From an uncultured Oscillospiraceae bacterium (GTDB taxonomy: Bacteria; Bacillota; Clostridia; Oscillospirales; Oscillospiraceae), in assembly GCA_944385445.1 (NCBI GenBank), contig CALWXF010000018.1, positions 1 through 44,084 on the forward strand: a stretch of 44,084 bases of DNA, written 5' to 3'. Shown here one piece after another: positions 34,312 to 42,766 of the stretch. Each line of letters starts with the position of its first letter. The stretch's first letter is position 1. The translations under genes and the position numbers were made by a program. Below the pieces are notes generated by a model, which was given only the letters and a program-made list of their open reading frames with translations, was not told the origin of the DNA and did no database searches.

Positions 34312-34825
34312 CACCGACCCCATTGCTGTGGTGGGGCGTGGAAACACCGCCACGGCCCACCTGCTGCGCCGTTTGACCGGGGCGCAGGTGGTGGAACTCA
34401 ATCCCTATGAGGCCGCCATGGCCGGGGACGACACGTCCCGGTATCAGGCCGTGGTGGTGGAAAACTTCGAGCCCCGGGACCGCCGCACCCTCTCCCCCTG
34501 TGCGGTGGCCCGGTGGGAGCTGTCCCGGCGGGCCGGAGTCACCGTGGTGGCCCTGGACGACGGGGAGGGGCGGCGGACGGCCCGGGCCATGAGGGGCCGG
34601 GTGTTCGCCTACTCCGATGGGAAGCCCCAGGCGGACCTCACCGCCAAAAATGTCTGTCTGCGCCGCCACCAGGTGGAGTTTGAGGCCCTGACCCAGGATG
34701 ATCTGCTCCGGGTCCGGGTCCCCCAGGGGCAGGGCGGTGTATACGAGAGCCTGGCCGCCTTGGCGGCGGCTGTGGCGCTGGGCGTGCCGCTGGAGCAGGC
34801 GGCCCGGCGCTTGAACCAATCCTAG
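34286..34825 (+). CDS. Degenerate Mur-ligase-like protein
   Basis: I predict 179 aa from a GTG at 34286 (10 nt after AGTGAGG); a TTG at 34277 is also possible. The gene overlaps the pbp stop by 26 bp. The C-terminal part (PQADLTAKNVCL, VYESLAALAAAVALGVPLEQA) matches the end of a Mur-ligase central domain (HNVYNALAAIA...LG). The N-terminal IAVVGRGNTATAHLL aligns with the ATP-binding GTNGKTTT loop but lacks the lysine. The DHLD/Y..AK block and the C-terminal ligase domain are missing. It occupies the place where murE/murF normally stand. Catalysis is unlikely; a binding or regulatory role is conceivable. The frame is intact with good codon use, so it may be functional. Confidence 0.65.
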   Translation: MLSTTAINSTDPIAVVGRGNTATAHLLRRLTGAQVVELNPYEAAMAGDDTSRYQAVVVENFEPRDRRTLSPCAVARWELSRRAGVTVVALDDGEGRRTARAMRGRVFAYSDGKPQADLTAKNVCLRRHQVEFEALTQDDLLRVRVPQGQGGVYESLAALAAAVALGVPLEQAARRLNQS

Positions 34826-34856
34826 ATACAAAAGAGAGAGTGGAGGTTTATAAACC

Positions 34857-35843
34857 ATGATGAGTTTCGCAGCGGCGGCAACCGCCTTTCTGGTCACTGC
34901 AGTGGTGGGTAAGTTCCTGATCCCCATCCTCCGGGCCATGAAGGCCGGCCAATCCATCAAAGAGATTGGCCCCAACTGGCACATGACCAAGCAGGGCACC
35001 CCCACCATGGGCGGCATTATGTTTATGGTGGGCATCACGGTGGCGGTGCTGATCTTCTGTTGGAAGGACATGATGGGCGGGGACTATTCCGCCCTCATCG
35101 TGCTGGGCCTGGCCCTGGTGTACGGGGCCATCGGCTTCATCGACGACTTCGCCAAGGTCAAGAAAAAAGAGAACACCGGCCTCACCGCCGGGTGGAAGCT
35201 GCTGCTGCAGCTGGCCGTGTCCGTGGCCTTCCTGGCCCTGATGCGCAAGTTCGGCTATCTCTCCCCCAACCTGTACGTCCCCTTTGCCAACATCGACATC
35301 CCCCTGCCCTGGGCGGTGTACCTGGTGTTTGCCGCCTTCGTGCTGGTGGGCTGCGTCAACTCGGTGAACCTCACCGACGGCCTGGACGGCCTGGCGGGCT
35401 CTGTGACCCTGCCTGTGGCCATCTTCTTCTCCCTGCTGGCCGCCTGGTGGGATAATGGCAGTGTGGGGGCCTTTGCCGCCGCTCTGGCCGGAGGCATCCT
35501 GGGCTTCCTCATTTACAATTTCTACCCCGCCAAGGTGTTCATGGGGGATACCGGATCCCTGTTTTTGGGCGGCGCTGTGTGCGGCATGGCCTTTGCCGTG
35601 GACGCACCCCTCATCCTCATCCCCGTGGGCATCATCTACATCGCTGAGACCATGAGCGATATCATCCAGGTGGGCTACTTCAAGCTCACCCACGGCAAGC
35701 GGATTTTCCGTATGGCCCCCCTCCACCACCACCTGGAGCTGGGTGGGTGGAGCGAGGTGCGCATTGTGCTCACCTTTACCGCCATCACCGTGGCGTTCTG
35801 TCTGCTGGCCTTTGCCGGCGTGATGTACCGCTACGGCGTGTAA
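34857..35843 (+). CDS. mraY: Phospho-N-acetylmuramoyl-pentapeptide transferase
   Basis: This 328-aa polytopic membrane enzyme attaches phospho-MurNAc-pentapeptide to undecaprenyl phosphate, giving lipid I. Family strings are all present: GPNWHMTKQGTPTMGGIMF near residue 40, FIDDFAKVKKKENTGLT, NSVNLTDGLDGLAGS, FMGDTGSLFLGG and PLHHHLELGGWSE near the C terminus. About ten membrane segments can be read. TGGAGG lies 10 nt before the ATG. Confidence 0.96.
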   Translation: MMSFAAAATAFLVTAVVGKFLIPILRAMKAGQSIKEIGPNWHMTKQGTPTMGGIMFMVGITVAVLIFCWKDMMGGDYSALIVLGLALVYGAIGFIDDFAKVKKKENTGLTAGWKLLLQLAVSVAFLALMRKFGYLSPNLYVPFANIDIPLPWAVYLVFAAFVLVGCVNSVNLTDGLDGLAGSVTLPVAIFFSLLAAWWDNGSVGAFAAALAGGILGFLIYNFYPAKVFMGDTGSLFLGGAVCGMAFAVDAPLILIPVGIIYIAETMSDIIQVGYFKLTHGKRIFRMAPLHHHLELGGWSEVRIVLTFTAITVAFCLLAFAGVMYRYGV

Positions 35844-35901
35844 CAGGACCTGACCCCAGGCCCTGGTCTGCATTTTTTCTTTCCGGGAAGGAGGCGCACC
35901 T

Positions 35902-37128
35902 GTGCGCAAAATAGCCAAACGAGATCTCACCATAGAGCAGCAGCTGGCCCGGGGGCCGCTGGACCTGCCCTATCTGGCCCTGGTGCTGCTGCTGACGGCC
36001 ATCGGCCTGATTATGCTGCTTTCGGCCTCCTACGCATCCGCTTACTACAACCTGGACCCCAGTGTCAACACCCACGGCAACCCCTATTACTACTTTATGG
36101 GGCAGCTGAAGTTTGCCGTGGTAGGTGTTGTGGGCATGTATTTGGTGTCGAAAATCGACTACCAGTGGTGGCGGGGACTGTCCGTGTTTGCCCTGGCGTT
36201 CAGTATTTTGCTGCTGATTCTGGTCTTTACCCCTCTGGGGCGGTCCAGTAACGGCGCACGGCGGTGGCTGGACATCGGCTTTTCCTTCCAGCCCTCGGAG
36301 CTGGTGAAGGTGGCGGTGATTCTGTTTTTTGCCGCCCGGCTGTCCAAGCGCAAGGACCAGATCAAAGCGCCCCCCAAGAAGTGGAACCAGCGCACCCTCC
36401 GGGGGCGCATGGGGGCATGGCTGGAGAAGATCGGTCTGCTGGAGCTCATCCCCTACGCCATCATTTTGCTGATCATCCTCTTTTTGCTCTACAAGCAGCC
36501 CCACATGTCCGGTATGATTCTGGTGTGCTCGGGGGCGGCGGCGGTGCTGTTCGCCTCGGGTATCCGGCTGTACTGGTTCGTGGGAGGCGGTGCCCTGGTG
36601 GGTGGAGCGCTGTTCTTCCTCATCACCCAGACCGAGTACATGACCGCCCGCATGCAGTCCTGGCTCAATCCTGGCAGCGACCTGCAGGGGGACGGCTACC
36701 AGCTGTGGCAGTCCCAGATCGCCATCGGCTCCGGTGGCCTGCTGGGCACCGGGCTGGGCAACAGCCGCCAGAAGTACATGTTCCTCCCCGAGGAGCACAA
36801 CGACTTTGTCTTTGCCATTGTCTGTGAGGAGCTGGGGCTCATCGGCGCCTGCCTCATCATTGTCCTCTTTGCCCTGCTCATCATCCGGGGCTACTGGCTG
36901 GCTCTCCATGCCCGGGACCGCTTCGGCAGCCTGATGATCGTGGGCATCAACACCCAGCTGGCCGCCCAGGTCATCCTGAACATCGGCGTGGTCACGGGCG
37001 CTCTGCCCACCACCGGTATCTCTCTGCCCTTCTTCAGCTACGGCGGCACCGCACTGATGGTGCAGCTGGCGGAAGTGGGCCTGATCTTAGCGGTGTCCAG
37101 GCAAATCGTAGCGCCAAAGGAAGAGTAG
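35902..37128 (+). CDS. ftsW: SEDS-family peptidoglycan glycosyltransferase FtsW/SpoVE
   Basis: This 408-aa polytopic membrane protein of the SEDS family polymerises glycan strands with a partner class B penicillin-binding protein, probably the one at 31900-34311. The conserved strings are LSASYASAY near the first helix, RRWLDIGFSFQPSELVKVAVI, GLLGTGLGNSRQKYMFLPEEHNDFVFAI and LPFFSYGGTALM. The GTG start at 35902 has GGAAGGAGG upstream. A hydrophilic loop of about 30 residues (SKRKDQIKAPPKKWNQR) is longer than usual. FtsW and SpoVE cannot be told apart by sequence alone. Confidence 0.92.
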   Translation: MRKIAKRDLTIEQQLARGPLDLPYLALVLLLTAIGLIMLLSASYASAYYNLDPSVNTHGNPYYYFMGQLKFAVVGVVGMYLVSKIDYQWWRGLSVFALAFSILLLILVFTPLGRSSNGARRWLDIGFSFQPSELVKVAVILFFAARLSKRKDQIKAPPKKWNQRTLRGRMGAWLEKIGLLELIPYAIILLIILFLLYKQPHMSGMILVCSGAAAVLFASGIRLYWFVGGGALVGGALFFLITQTEYMTARMQSWLNPGSDLQGDGYQLWQSQIAIGSGGLLGTGLGNSRQKYMFLPEEHNDFVFAIVCEELGLIGACLIIVLFALLIIRGYWLALHARDRFGSLMIVGINTQLAAQVILNIGVVTGALPTTGISLPFFSYGGTALMVQLAEVGLILAVSRQIVAPKEE

Positions 37129-37138
37129 GAGGGGGAGC

Positions 37139-38248
37139 ATGAAGGTACTGTTTACCTGCGGCGGCACGGCGGGGCACGTCAACCCGGCCCTGGCCGTGGC
37201 CCAGACCTTTGAGAGATACCATCCCGGCTGTCAGGTCCTCTTTGTGGGGGCGGAGAAGGGGATGGAGAAACGACTGGTGGAGCAGGCGGGCTATCCCATC
37301 CGCTGCGTGAAGGTGTCCACCTTCGAGCGGCAGCTGAGCTGGAAGATCATCCGCCACAACTTCAAAAGTGTATTCAAAGTCCCGGTGGGGCAGTGGCAGG
37401 CCTCCCGGATTTTGCGGCAGTTCAAGCCCGACCTGGTGGTGGGCACCGGAGGCTACGCCTCCTTTCCCGCCGTGCGGGAGGCCACCCGCATGGGCATTCC
37501 CACCGCCATCCACGAGTCCAACGCCTTTCCCGGCCTCACCACTCGAGTGCTGGCCAAGCGGGTGGACCTGGTGATGGTGGGCTTCCCCGAGGCGGCGGAG
37601 TACTATACCAACGCCAAACAGGTGGCGGTGACAGGTACCCCGGTGCGGGGTGCCTTTTTCCGCCTGGACCGGGAGCAGGCCCGGCGAGAGCTGCGCCTGG
37701 ACGACGACAAGCCCCTGGTGGTGTCCTTCTGGGGCTCCCAGGGGGCCCGGGACATGAACCTGATGACCGAGGACTTCGTGCAGCGGTGGGTGGAGGAAGG
37801 CCGACCCTTCCACTACATCCACAGCGGTGGCCGGGACTATGAGACCATGGTCCAGCACCTCAAGGAGCGGGGCGTGTCGGTGACCGACCAGGAGGTGCGC
37901 CCCTACATTGACAACATGCCCACGGTGATGGCAGCCGCCGACCTGGTGATCTGTCGGGCCGGGGCCTCCACCCTGGGCGAGCTCACCGCCATGGGCAAGC
38001 CTGCGGTGCTGGTGCCCTCTCCCTATGTGGCCGCCAACCACCAGTTCAAAAATGCCAAGGTGTTGGCGGACCGGGGTGCGGCGGAGCTGCTGGAGGAGAA
38101 GACCTGCTCCGGCCAGAGCTTGTACGACACCGCCGTGTCCCTGCTGTCCAACGCCGACAAACGCCGGGCCATGAGCCGGGCCATGAAGGAGCTGGCCACC
38201 CCCCGGGCAGCGGAGGACATTTACAAGGCTCTGATGGAGCTTCTTTAA
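37139..38248 (+). CDS. murG: UDP-GlcNAc:lipid I N-acetylglucosamine transferase
   Basis: This 369-aa membrane-associated GT-B glycosyltransferase adds GlcNAc to lipid I to give lipid II. The N-terminal donor-acceptor loops are GGTAGHVNPALAVA (8-21) and VGTGGYASFPAV; the C-terminal UDP-GlcNAc site is CRAGASTLGELTAMGKPAVLVPSP. The interdomain glycine loop reads WGSQGA instead of the usual GGSLGA. GGAGGGGG stands before the ATG, 10 bp after ftsW. Length and order are typical. Confidence 0.95.
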   Translation: MKVLFTCGGTAGHVNPALAVAQTFERYHPGCQVLFVGAEKGMEKRLVEQAGYPIRCVKVSTFERQLSWKIIRHNFKSVFKVPVGQWQASRILRQFKPDLVVGTGGYASFPAVREATRMGIPTAIHESNAFPGLTTRVLAKRVDLVMVGFPEAAEYYTNAKQVAVTGTPVRGAFFRLDREQARRELRLDDDKPLVVSFWGSQGARDMNLMTEDFVQRWVEEGRPFHYIHSGGRDYETMVQHLKERGVSVTDQEVRPYIDNMPTVMAAADLVICRAGASTLGELTAMGKPAVLVPSPYVAANHQFKNAKVLADRGAAELLEEKTCSGQSLYDTAVSLLSNADKRRAMSRAMKELATPRAAEDIYKALMELL

Positions 38249-38304
38249 CCATTTTCCCTTTTCTTTCATAGAATGTGCCAATGGAAGGAAAGGGAGGCGT
38301 TTTC

Positions 38305-39558
38305 ATGAGCGTCATGTACATACAGGGCGGCACCCCGCTGGAGGGGGCATGGCGGGTCCAGGGGGCAAAAAACAGTGTGCTCCCCGTTTTAGCGGGGTGC
38401 CTGCTGGCCCCCGAGCCGGTGGTCATCCGCAACTGCCCCCGCCTGTCCGACGTGGACGCCGCCGTGGACATCCTCCAACACCTGGGGGCCAGCTGCCGCT
38501 GGGAGGGGGAGGAGCTGGTGGTGGACGCCGGGCAAGCCACAGGCACCGCCATTGACGAGGGCCGTATGCGGGCCATGCGGTCCTCCATTATGTTTCTGGG
38601 CCCTCTGGCCGCCCGGATGGGGGAGGCCACCCTCACCTATCCCGGCGGGTGCGAGCTGGGGCCCCGGCCCATTGACCTGCACCTGGAGGCCCTGCGGGCC
38701 ATGGGGTGCCAGGTGGAGGAGCGGGACGGCACCATCACCTGCCGGGGCCGTCCCCGGGGCGGGGTGGTGACCCTGCGGTTCCCCAGCGTGGGGGCCACGG
38801 AAAACGCCATGCTGTGCGGAGCAGGGGCGGCGGAGGACACCACCATCATCAACGCCGCCCGGGAGCCGGAGATCGTCCAGCTCCAGCAGTTTCTCAACGC
38901 CCTGGGCGGTGAGGTGACCGGTGCCGGAGGCAGCGTCATCACGGTCCGGGGCGGGCGACCCCTCCACGGCGGAGCAATCTCCATTTTGGGGGACCGCATT
39001 GTGGCCGCCACCCTGCTGTCCGGGGTGGCGGCGGCAGGGGGAGAGGTGGAGCTCCAGGGCGTGGACTGGCGGCATCTGTCCACGGTGCTCCAGCTGTTGG
39101 AACAGGGGGGAGGTCGGGTGCGCAGCGCACCGGGCCGCATCTGGTTTTCACGGCGAGGGGATGTCCCCATGAAGTCGGTGGGACCCGTTGCCACCGCCCC
39201 CTATCCCGGCTTTCCCACCGACGCCCAGGCTCCGGTGATGGCGGCCTTCGCCACTGCCCGAGGCACCACCATTTTTCAAGAGACGATGTTCTCCCGCCGT
39301 TTCGGCCATGTGCCGGAGCTGCGGGCCATGGGAGCAGACATCTCCCTGAACGGCCAAGGGGCCTGGGTGCGGGGCGTAAAGCGGCTTCACGGGGCCCAAG
39401 TGTCCGCCACCGACCTGCGGGGCGGGGGCGCTCTGGCCGTGGCCGCCCTGGGGGCCCAGGGCGAGACCCAGCTGCGGGGCGTGGAACACATTGACCGGGG
39501 CTATGAGCATCTGGAGCAGATGTTCAACAGCCTGGGGGCCCACATCCGGCGCAGATAA
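38305..39558 (+). CDS. murA: UDP-N-acetylglucosamine 1-carboxyvinyltransferase
   Basis: This 417-aa enzyme transfers enolpyruvate to UDP-GlcNAc, the first committed step of peptidoglycan synthesis. Lys22-Asn23 (QGAKNSVLP) and the fosfomycin-sensitive Cys116 in GGCELGPRPIDLHL are present; an Asp in place of that Cys would have meant natural resistance. I start at 38305 (MSVMYIQGG), 7 nt after AGGGAGG, rather than at an in-frame ATG at 38275. It is in the dcw cluster between murG and ftsQ. Whether it is the only murA copy cannot be seen. Confidence 0.94.
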   Translation: MSVMYIQGGTPLEGAWRVQGAKNSVLPVLAGCLLAPEPVVIRNCPRLSDVDAAVDILQHLGASCRWEGEELVVDAGQATGTAIDEGRMRAMRSSIMFLGPLAARMGEATLTYPGGCELGPRPIDLHLEALRAMGCQVEERDGTITCRGRPRGGVVTLRFPSVGATENAMLCGAGAAEDTTIINAAREPEIVQLQQFLNALGGEVTGAGGSVITVRGGRPLHGGAISILGDRIVAATLLSGVAAAGGEVELQGVDWRHLSTVLQLLEQGGGRVRSAPGRIWFSRRGDVPMKSVGPVATAPYPGFPTDAQAPVMAAFATARGTTIFQETMFSRRFGHVPELRAMGADISLNGQGAWVRGVKRLHGAQVSATDLRGGGALAVAALGAQGETQLRGVEHIDRGYEHLEQMFNSLGAHIRRR

Positions 39559-39580
39559 CTTTACTACAGAGGTGATTGGC

Positions 39581-40507
39581 ATGGCACGAGAGCGAAAGCA
39601 CCCCCGGCGCACGAAGCGCCGAGGCCGGTTTCGGTTTCTCTATAAATTGATCTCGCTGGTGGTAGTGGCAGCAGCCATGGTCACCGCCTGTGTCATCTTC
39701 TTTCGGGTCAATGAGGTGCGGGTGGAGGGTAACTCCCACTACACCCCCCAGGAGATCATCGAGGCCTCGGAGATCGAGATGGGGGATAACCTGGTGACCC
39801 TGTGGACCTGGCAGATCAACCGGCTGGTGGGCAGCAAGCTGCCCTATGTCCAGCGGGTGGTGGTGGGCCACACCTTCCCGGACAAGGTGACCCTCCAGGT
39901 GGTGGAGCGCACCGTGGCCGCCACCGTGGAAGGCAATGGCCGCCAATGGCTCATGGCCGCCGACGGCTATCTGCTGGAGACCACCGGACAGAGCCAGGGC
40001 ATTGCCATTGTGGGCCTGGAGGTGGTGGACCCCCAGGCGGGCCAGCCCATGCAGGTCAGCGAAAAGGACCAGTCCAAGGGGAAGGCCATTGTCCCTCTCA
40101 TGGAGGCGCTGAAGCGGGCGGGTAAGCTGGACCAGTGCACCAAGTTTGACTGTTCGGCAGCCTCCTCCATCCTGGTCAGCTATGGCATCCATCAGCTGCG
40201 CTTCCCCCTCCACGGGGACTATGACCGGATGCTGGAGCTGTTCCAGGCGGCTTTGGACAGCGGGCAGGTCCCCAACGAGCCCCGGGTGTTTGACTTTACC
40301 ATCCTGGATAACCGGGTGTTCATGCAAAATCCCAAGCAGTCTGACAAGCCGGAGCCCAGCCAGGACCCGGAGGCCACACCTTCGGATGCTCCGGCCTCCC
40401 AGTCGCCGGACCCGGAGCCCTCGGCCTCTGCGGAGCCCGCAGCCTCCCCATCCCCCGAGCCCACAGCTACCCCTTCCCCGGAGCCCTCTGTCGCCCCGGA
40501 GGCGTGA
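39581..40507 (+). CDS. ftsQ: Cell division protein FtsQ/DivIB-like
   Basis: This 308-aa bitopic membrane protein has a basic cytoplasmic N terminus (RKHPRRTKRRGRFR), one membrane helix (about 20-41) and an outer POTRA domain (FRVNEVRVEGNSHYTPQEII, about 41-112) followed by the FtsQ domain (QVVERTVAATVEG...). The last 55 residues are a Pro/Glu/Ser/Ala-rich low-complexity tail (PEPSQDPEATPSDAPASQ and more) that could cross or touch the wall. Together with FtsL and a FtsB/DivIC-like partner it activates FtsWI. It is the last gene before a terminator. AGAGGTGATT precedes the ATG. Confidence 0.85.
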   Translation: MARERKHPRRTKRRGRFRFLYKLISLVVVAAAMVTACVIFFRVNEVRVEGNSHYTPQEIIEASEIEMGDNLVTLWTWQINRLVGSKLPYVQRVVVGHTFPDKVTLQVVERTVAATVEGNGRQWLMAADGYLLETTGQSQGIAIVGLEVVDPQAGQPMQVSEKDQSKGKAIVPLMEALKRAGKLDQCTKFDCSAASSILVSYGIHQLRFPLHGDYDRMLELFQAALDSGQVPNEPRVFDFTILDNRVFMQNPKQSDKPEPSQDPEATPSDAPASQSPDPEPSASAEPAASPSPEPTATPSPEPSVAPEA

Positions 40508-40518
40508 GACCCATTCAT

Positions 40519-40554
40519 CCCCCACCGTACCCATGTGCGTGCGGTGGGGGTTTT
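40519..40554 (+). terminator. Terminator after ftsQ
   Basis: CCCCCACCG (40519-40527) and CGGTGGGGG (40542-40550) form a perfect 9-bp stem followed by TTTTG. It separates ftsZ from the rest of the cluster. Confidence 0.88.
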
Positions 40555-40622
40555 GCGTTTCCATTGGCTGGAACTGCCAAAAGTCCTCGACAAATTTCTG
40601 TAAAAAAACTTGCATTTCACTA

Positions 40623-40651
40623 TTGACCCCGTGGGAAAAAGCCGCTAAAAT
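40623..40651 (+). promoter_or_regulatory. Promoter of ftsZ
   Basis: TTGACC (40623-40628), a 17-bp spacer and TAAAAT (40646-40651) lie about 73 bp before ftsZ. The sequence TAAAATAAAAT also forms the -10 region of guaB. Confidence 0.75.
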
Positions 40652-40723
40652 AAAATGTGATTTGTAGTCTGGATTATTGCAGGCATGGACACAAACTGTT
40701 TTGGATATAGGAGGGTCATATTT

Positions 40724-41770
40724 ATGGCTTTTGTCATGGATTCTGAGGTAAAAAGTGGCGACACCCTGAAGGTTATCGGTGTCGGCGGCGGCGGTTGTAA
40801 CGTGGTCAACCGCATGGTGCGTGTGGGGATGCAGGGCGTGGAGTTCATTGCTGTGAACACCGACCGCCAGTGCCTGGCCGCTTCCGAGGCCACCCAGAAG
40901 CTGCCCATCGGCGAGAAGCTCACCGCCGGTAAGGGCGCCGGCGCCAATCCCGAGGTGGGCCGTGAGTCCGCCAAGGAGAGCAAGGACCAGATTTCTGCTC
41001 TGCTGGACAACACCGACATGGTGTTCGTCACCGCCGGTATGGGCGGTGGTACCGGCACCGGTGCCGCTCCCGTGGTGGCTGAGATCGCCAAGTCCCGTGG
41101 TATCCTCACCGTGGGCGTGGTCACCAAGCCCTTCAGCTTTGAGGGCCGCCGCCGTATGGACCAGGCCATGAAGGGCATCGAGGAGCTGCAGTCCAAGGTG
41201 GACTCCCTGGTCATCATCCCCAACGACCGCCTCCAGTACGCCACCGACGAGAAGATCACCTTTGCCAACGCCTTTGCCATCGCCGACGATGTGCTGCGTC
41301 AGGCTGTGCAGTCCATCTCCGACCTGATCACCACCACGGGTCTGATTAACCTGGACTTTGCCGACGTCACCGCCGTCATGAAGGACGCCGGTCTGGCCCA
41401 CATGGGCGTGGGCCGTGCCGCCGGCAAGAACCGTGCCGAGGAGGCCACCCGCTTGGCCATCAACAGCCCCCTGCTGGAGACCTCCATCCAGGGTGCCAAG
41501 GGCATCATCGTCAACATCACCGGTCCCATGGACATCGGTCTGGACGAGGTGGAAGTGGCCGCCGAGATGGTCAAGGAAGTGGCCGATCCCGACGCCCTGT
41601 TCATGATGGGTGCCGCCTTTGACGACTCTCTCCAGGACGAGATCCGGGTCACCGTCATCGCCACCGGCTTCGGCGGCGTGAGCAACCCCACTCCCGGCAA
41701 GGAGGAGCAGGAGCAGCCCAAGGAGAAGGACCCCTTCGACGACATCTTCCAGATTTTCCAGAATAAGTAA
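40724..41770 (+). CDS. ftsZ: Cell division protein FtsZ
   Basis: This 348-aa tubulin-like GTPase forms the Z-ring. It has [14 protein letters not shown] (18-31), the GTP-binding GGGTGTG (107-113) and the T7-loop [11 protein letters not shown] (about 207-217) that completes hydrolysis. The C-terminal linker is very short, and the tail ends [13 protein letters not shown] rather than the usual D/E-I-P-x-F-L-R/K-R type peptide for FtsA, SepF or ZipA binding. No ftsA or sepF gene is nearby. It has its own promoter and is bounded by hairpins, so it is expressed apart from the upstream cluster. ATAGGAGGG precedes the ATG. Confidence 0.96.
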   Translation: MAFVMDSEVKSGDTLKVIGVGGGGCNVVNRMVRVGMQGVEFIAVNTDRQCLAASEATQKLPIGEKLTAGKGAGANPEVGRESAKESKDQISALLDNTDMVFVTAGMGGGTGTGAAPVVAEIAKSRGILTVGVVTKPFSFEGRRRMDQAMKGIEELQSKVDSLVIIPNDRLQYATDEKITFANAFAIADDVLRQAVQSISDLITTTGLINLDFADVTAVMKDAGLAHMGVGRAAGKNRAEEATRLAINSPLLETSIQGAKGIIVNITGPMDIGLDEVEVAAEMVKEVADPDALFMMGAAFDDSLQDEIRVTVIATGFGGVSNPTPGKEEQEQPKEKDPFDDIFQIFQNK

Positions 41771-41780
41771 TCCATATTCA

Positions 41781-41810
41781 CTCGTGCCGCTGCGCCTGCA
41801 GCGGCACGAG
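41781..41810 (+). terminator. Perfect 13-bp hairpin after ftsZ
   Basis: CTCGTGCCGCTGC pairs exactly with GCAGCGGCACGAG around a GCCT loop. There is no following T-run (CGCTATTATA), so it may work as an RNA-stabilising 3' hairpin or a T-poor terminator rather than a classical one. Confidence 0.6.
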
Positions 41811-41839
41811 CGCTATTATATCAACAGGAGAGATGGACC

Positions 41840-42762
41840 ATGACGGTACGGGGACGGTTTGCCCCCAGTCCCAGCGGGCGGATGCACCTGGGCAACCTGC
41901 TGGCGGCGCTGCTGGCCTGGCTGGATGTGCGCAGCCAGGGCGGGGTGATGGTGCTGCGCATTGAGGACTTGGACCCCCAGCGGTGCTCTCTGGACAAGGC
42001 GGCACAGCTGGTGGAGGATTTACAGTGGCTGGGCCTGGACTGGGACGAGGGTGGACTGGAGCCGGAATACTGCCAGTCCCGCCGCTCCCACCACTATGAG
42101 GAGGCGTTCCGACGCTTAGAGGAGCTGGGGATTATCTACCCCTGCTACTGTACCCGGGCTGAGCGCCTGGCGGCCTCGGCTCCCCACGCCTCGGACGGTG
42201 CGGTGGTGTACTCTGGCCGCTGCGCCCATCTAACCCAAGAACAGCGGCAGGACCTGGAGACAGCGGGCCGCCGCCCAGCCTTCCGGGTTCGGGTGCCTCA
42301 GGAGAAAATCACCATAGAGGACGGACACATGGGACCCTATACCCAGCAGCTGGACCGAGACTGCGGGGACTTCATCGTCCGCCGCTCCGACGGGGTGTGG
42401 GCCTATCAGCTGGCGGTGGTGGTGGATGACGCCCTTATGGGAGTGAACCATGTGGTGCGGGGGTGTGATCTGCTCTCTTCGTCCCCCGCCCAGACGTGGC
42501 TCCACCGCACCCTGGGGTATGAGCCGCCTGAGTTTTACCACCTGCCTCTGCTGGTGGATGCCCAGGGGCGGCGATTGTCCAAGCGGGACCGGGACCTGGA
42601 TATGGGGGTGCTGCGGGAAAAATACACCCCCCAGGAGCTGGTGGGCTGGCTGGGCTGGCTGGCGGGATTGCAGGATACGCCGAAAAGTGCCACACCGGGC
42701 CAGCTGATTTCCCGGTTCCAATGGTCAAAAGTGCCGAAAACGTCCATTGTTGTATGTTCAAC

Positions 42763-42766
<4 letters not shown>
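41840..42766 (+). CDS. gluQ: Glutamyl-Q tRNA(Asp) synthetase-like protein
   Basis: This 308-aa class I aminoacyl-tRNA synthetase paralogue, shorter than GltX and without the anticodon-binding part, attaches glutamate to queuosine in tRNA(Asp). It has the HIGH-type APSPSGRMHLGN (8-19), LRIEDLDPQRC, a zinc-site pattern CYC...YSGRC and the KMSKS-type LSKRDRDLDMG near residue 248. The product may be called GluQRS (YadB). It is alone between ftsZ and guaB; its stop codon overlaps the -35 of the guaB promoter. AGGAGAG precedes the ATG. Confidence 0.9.
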
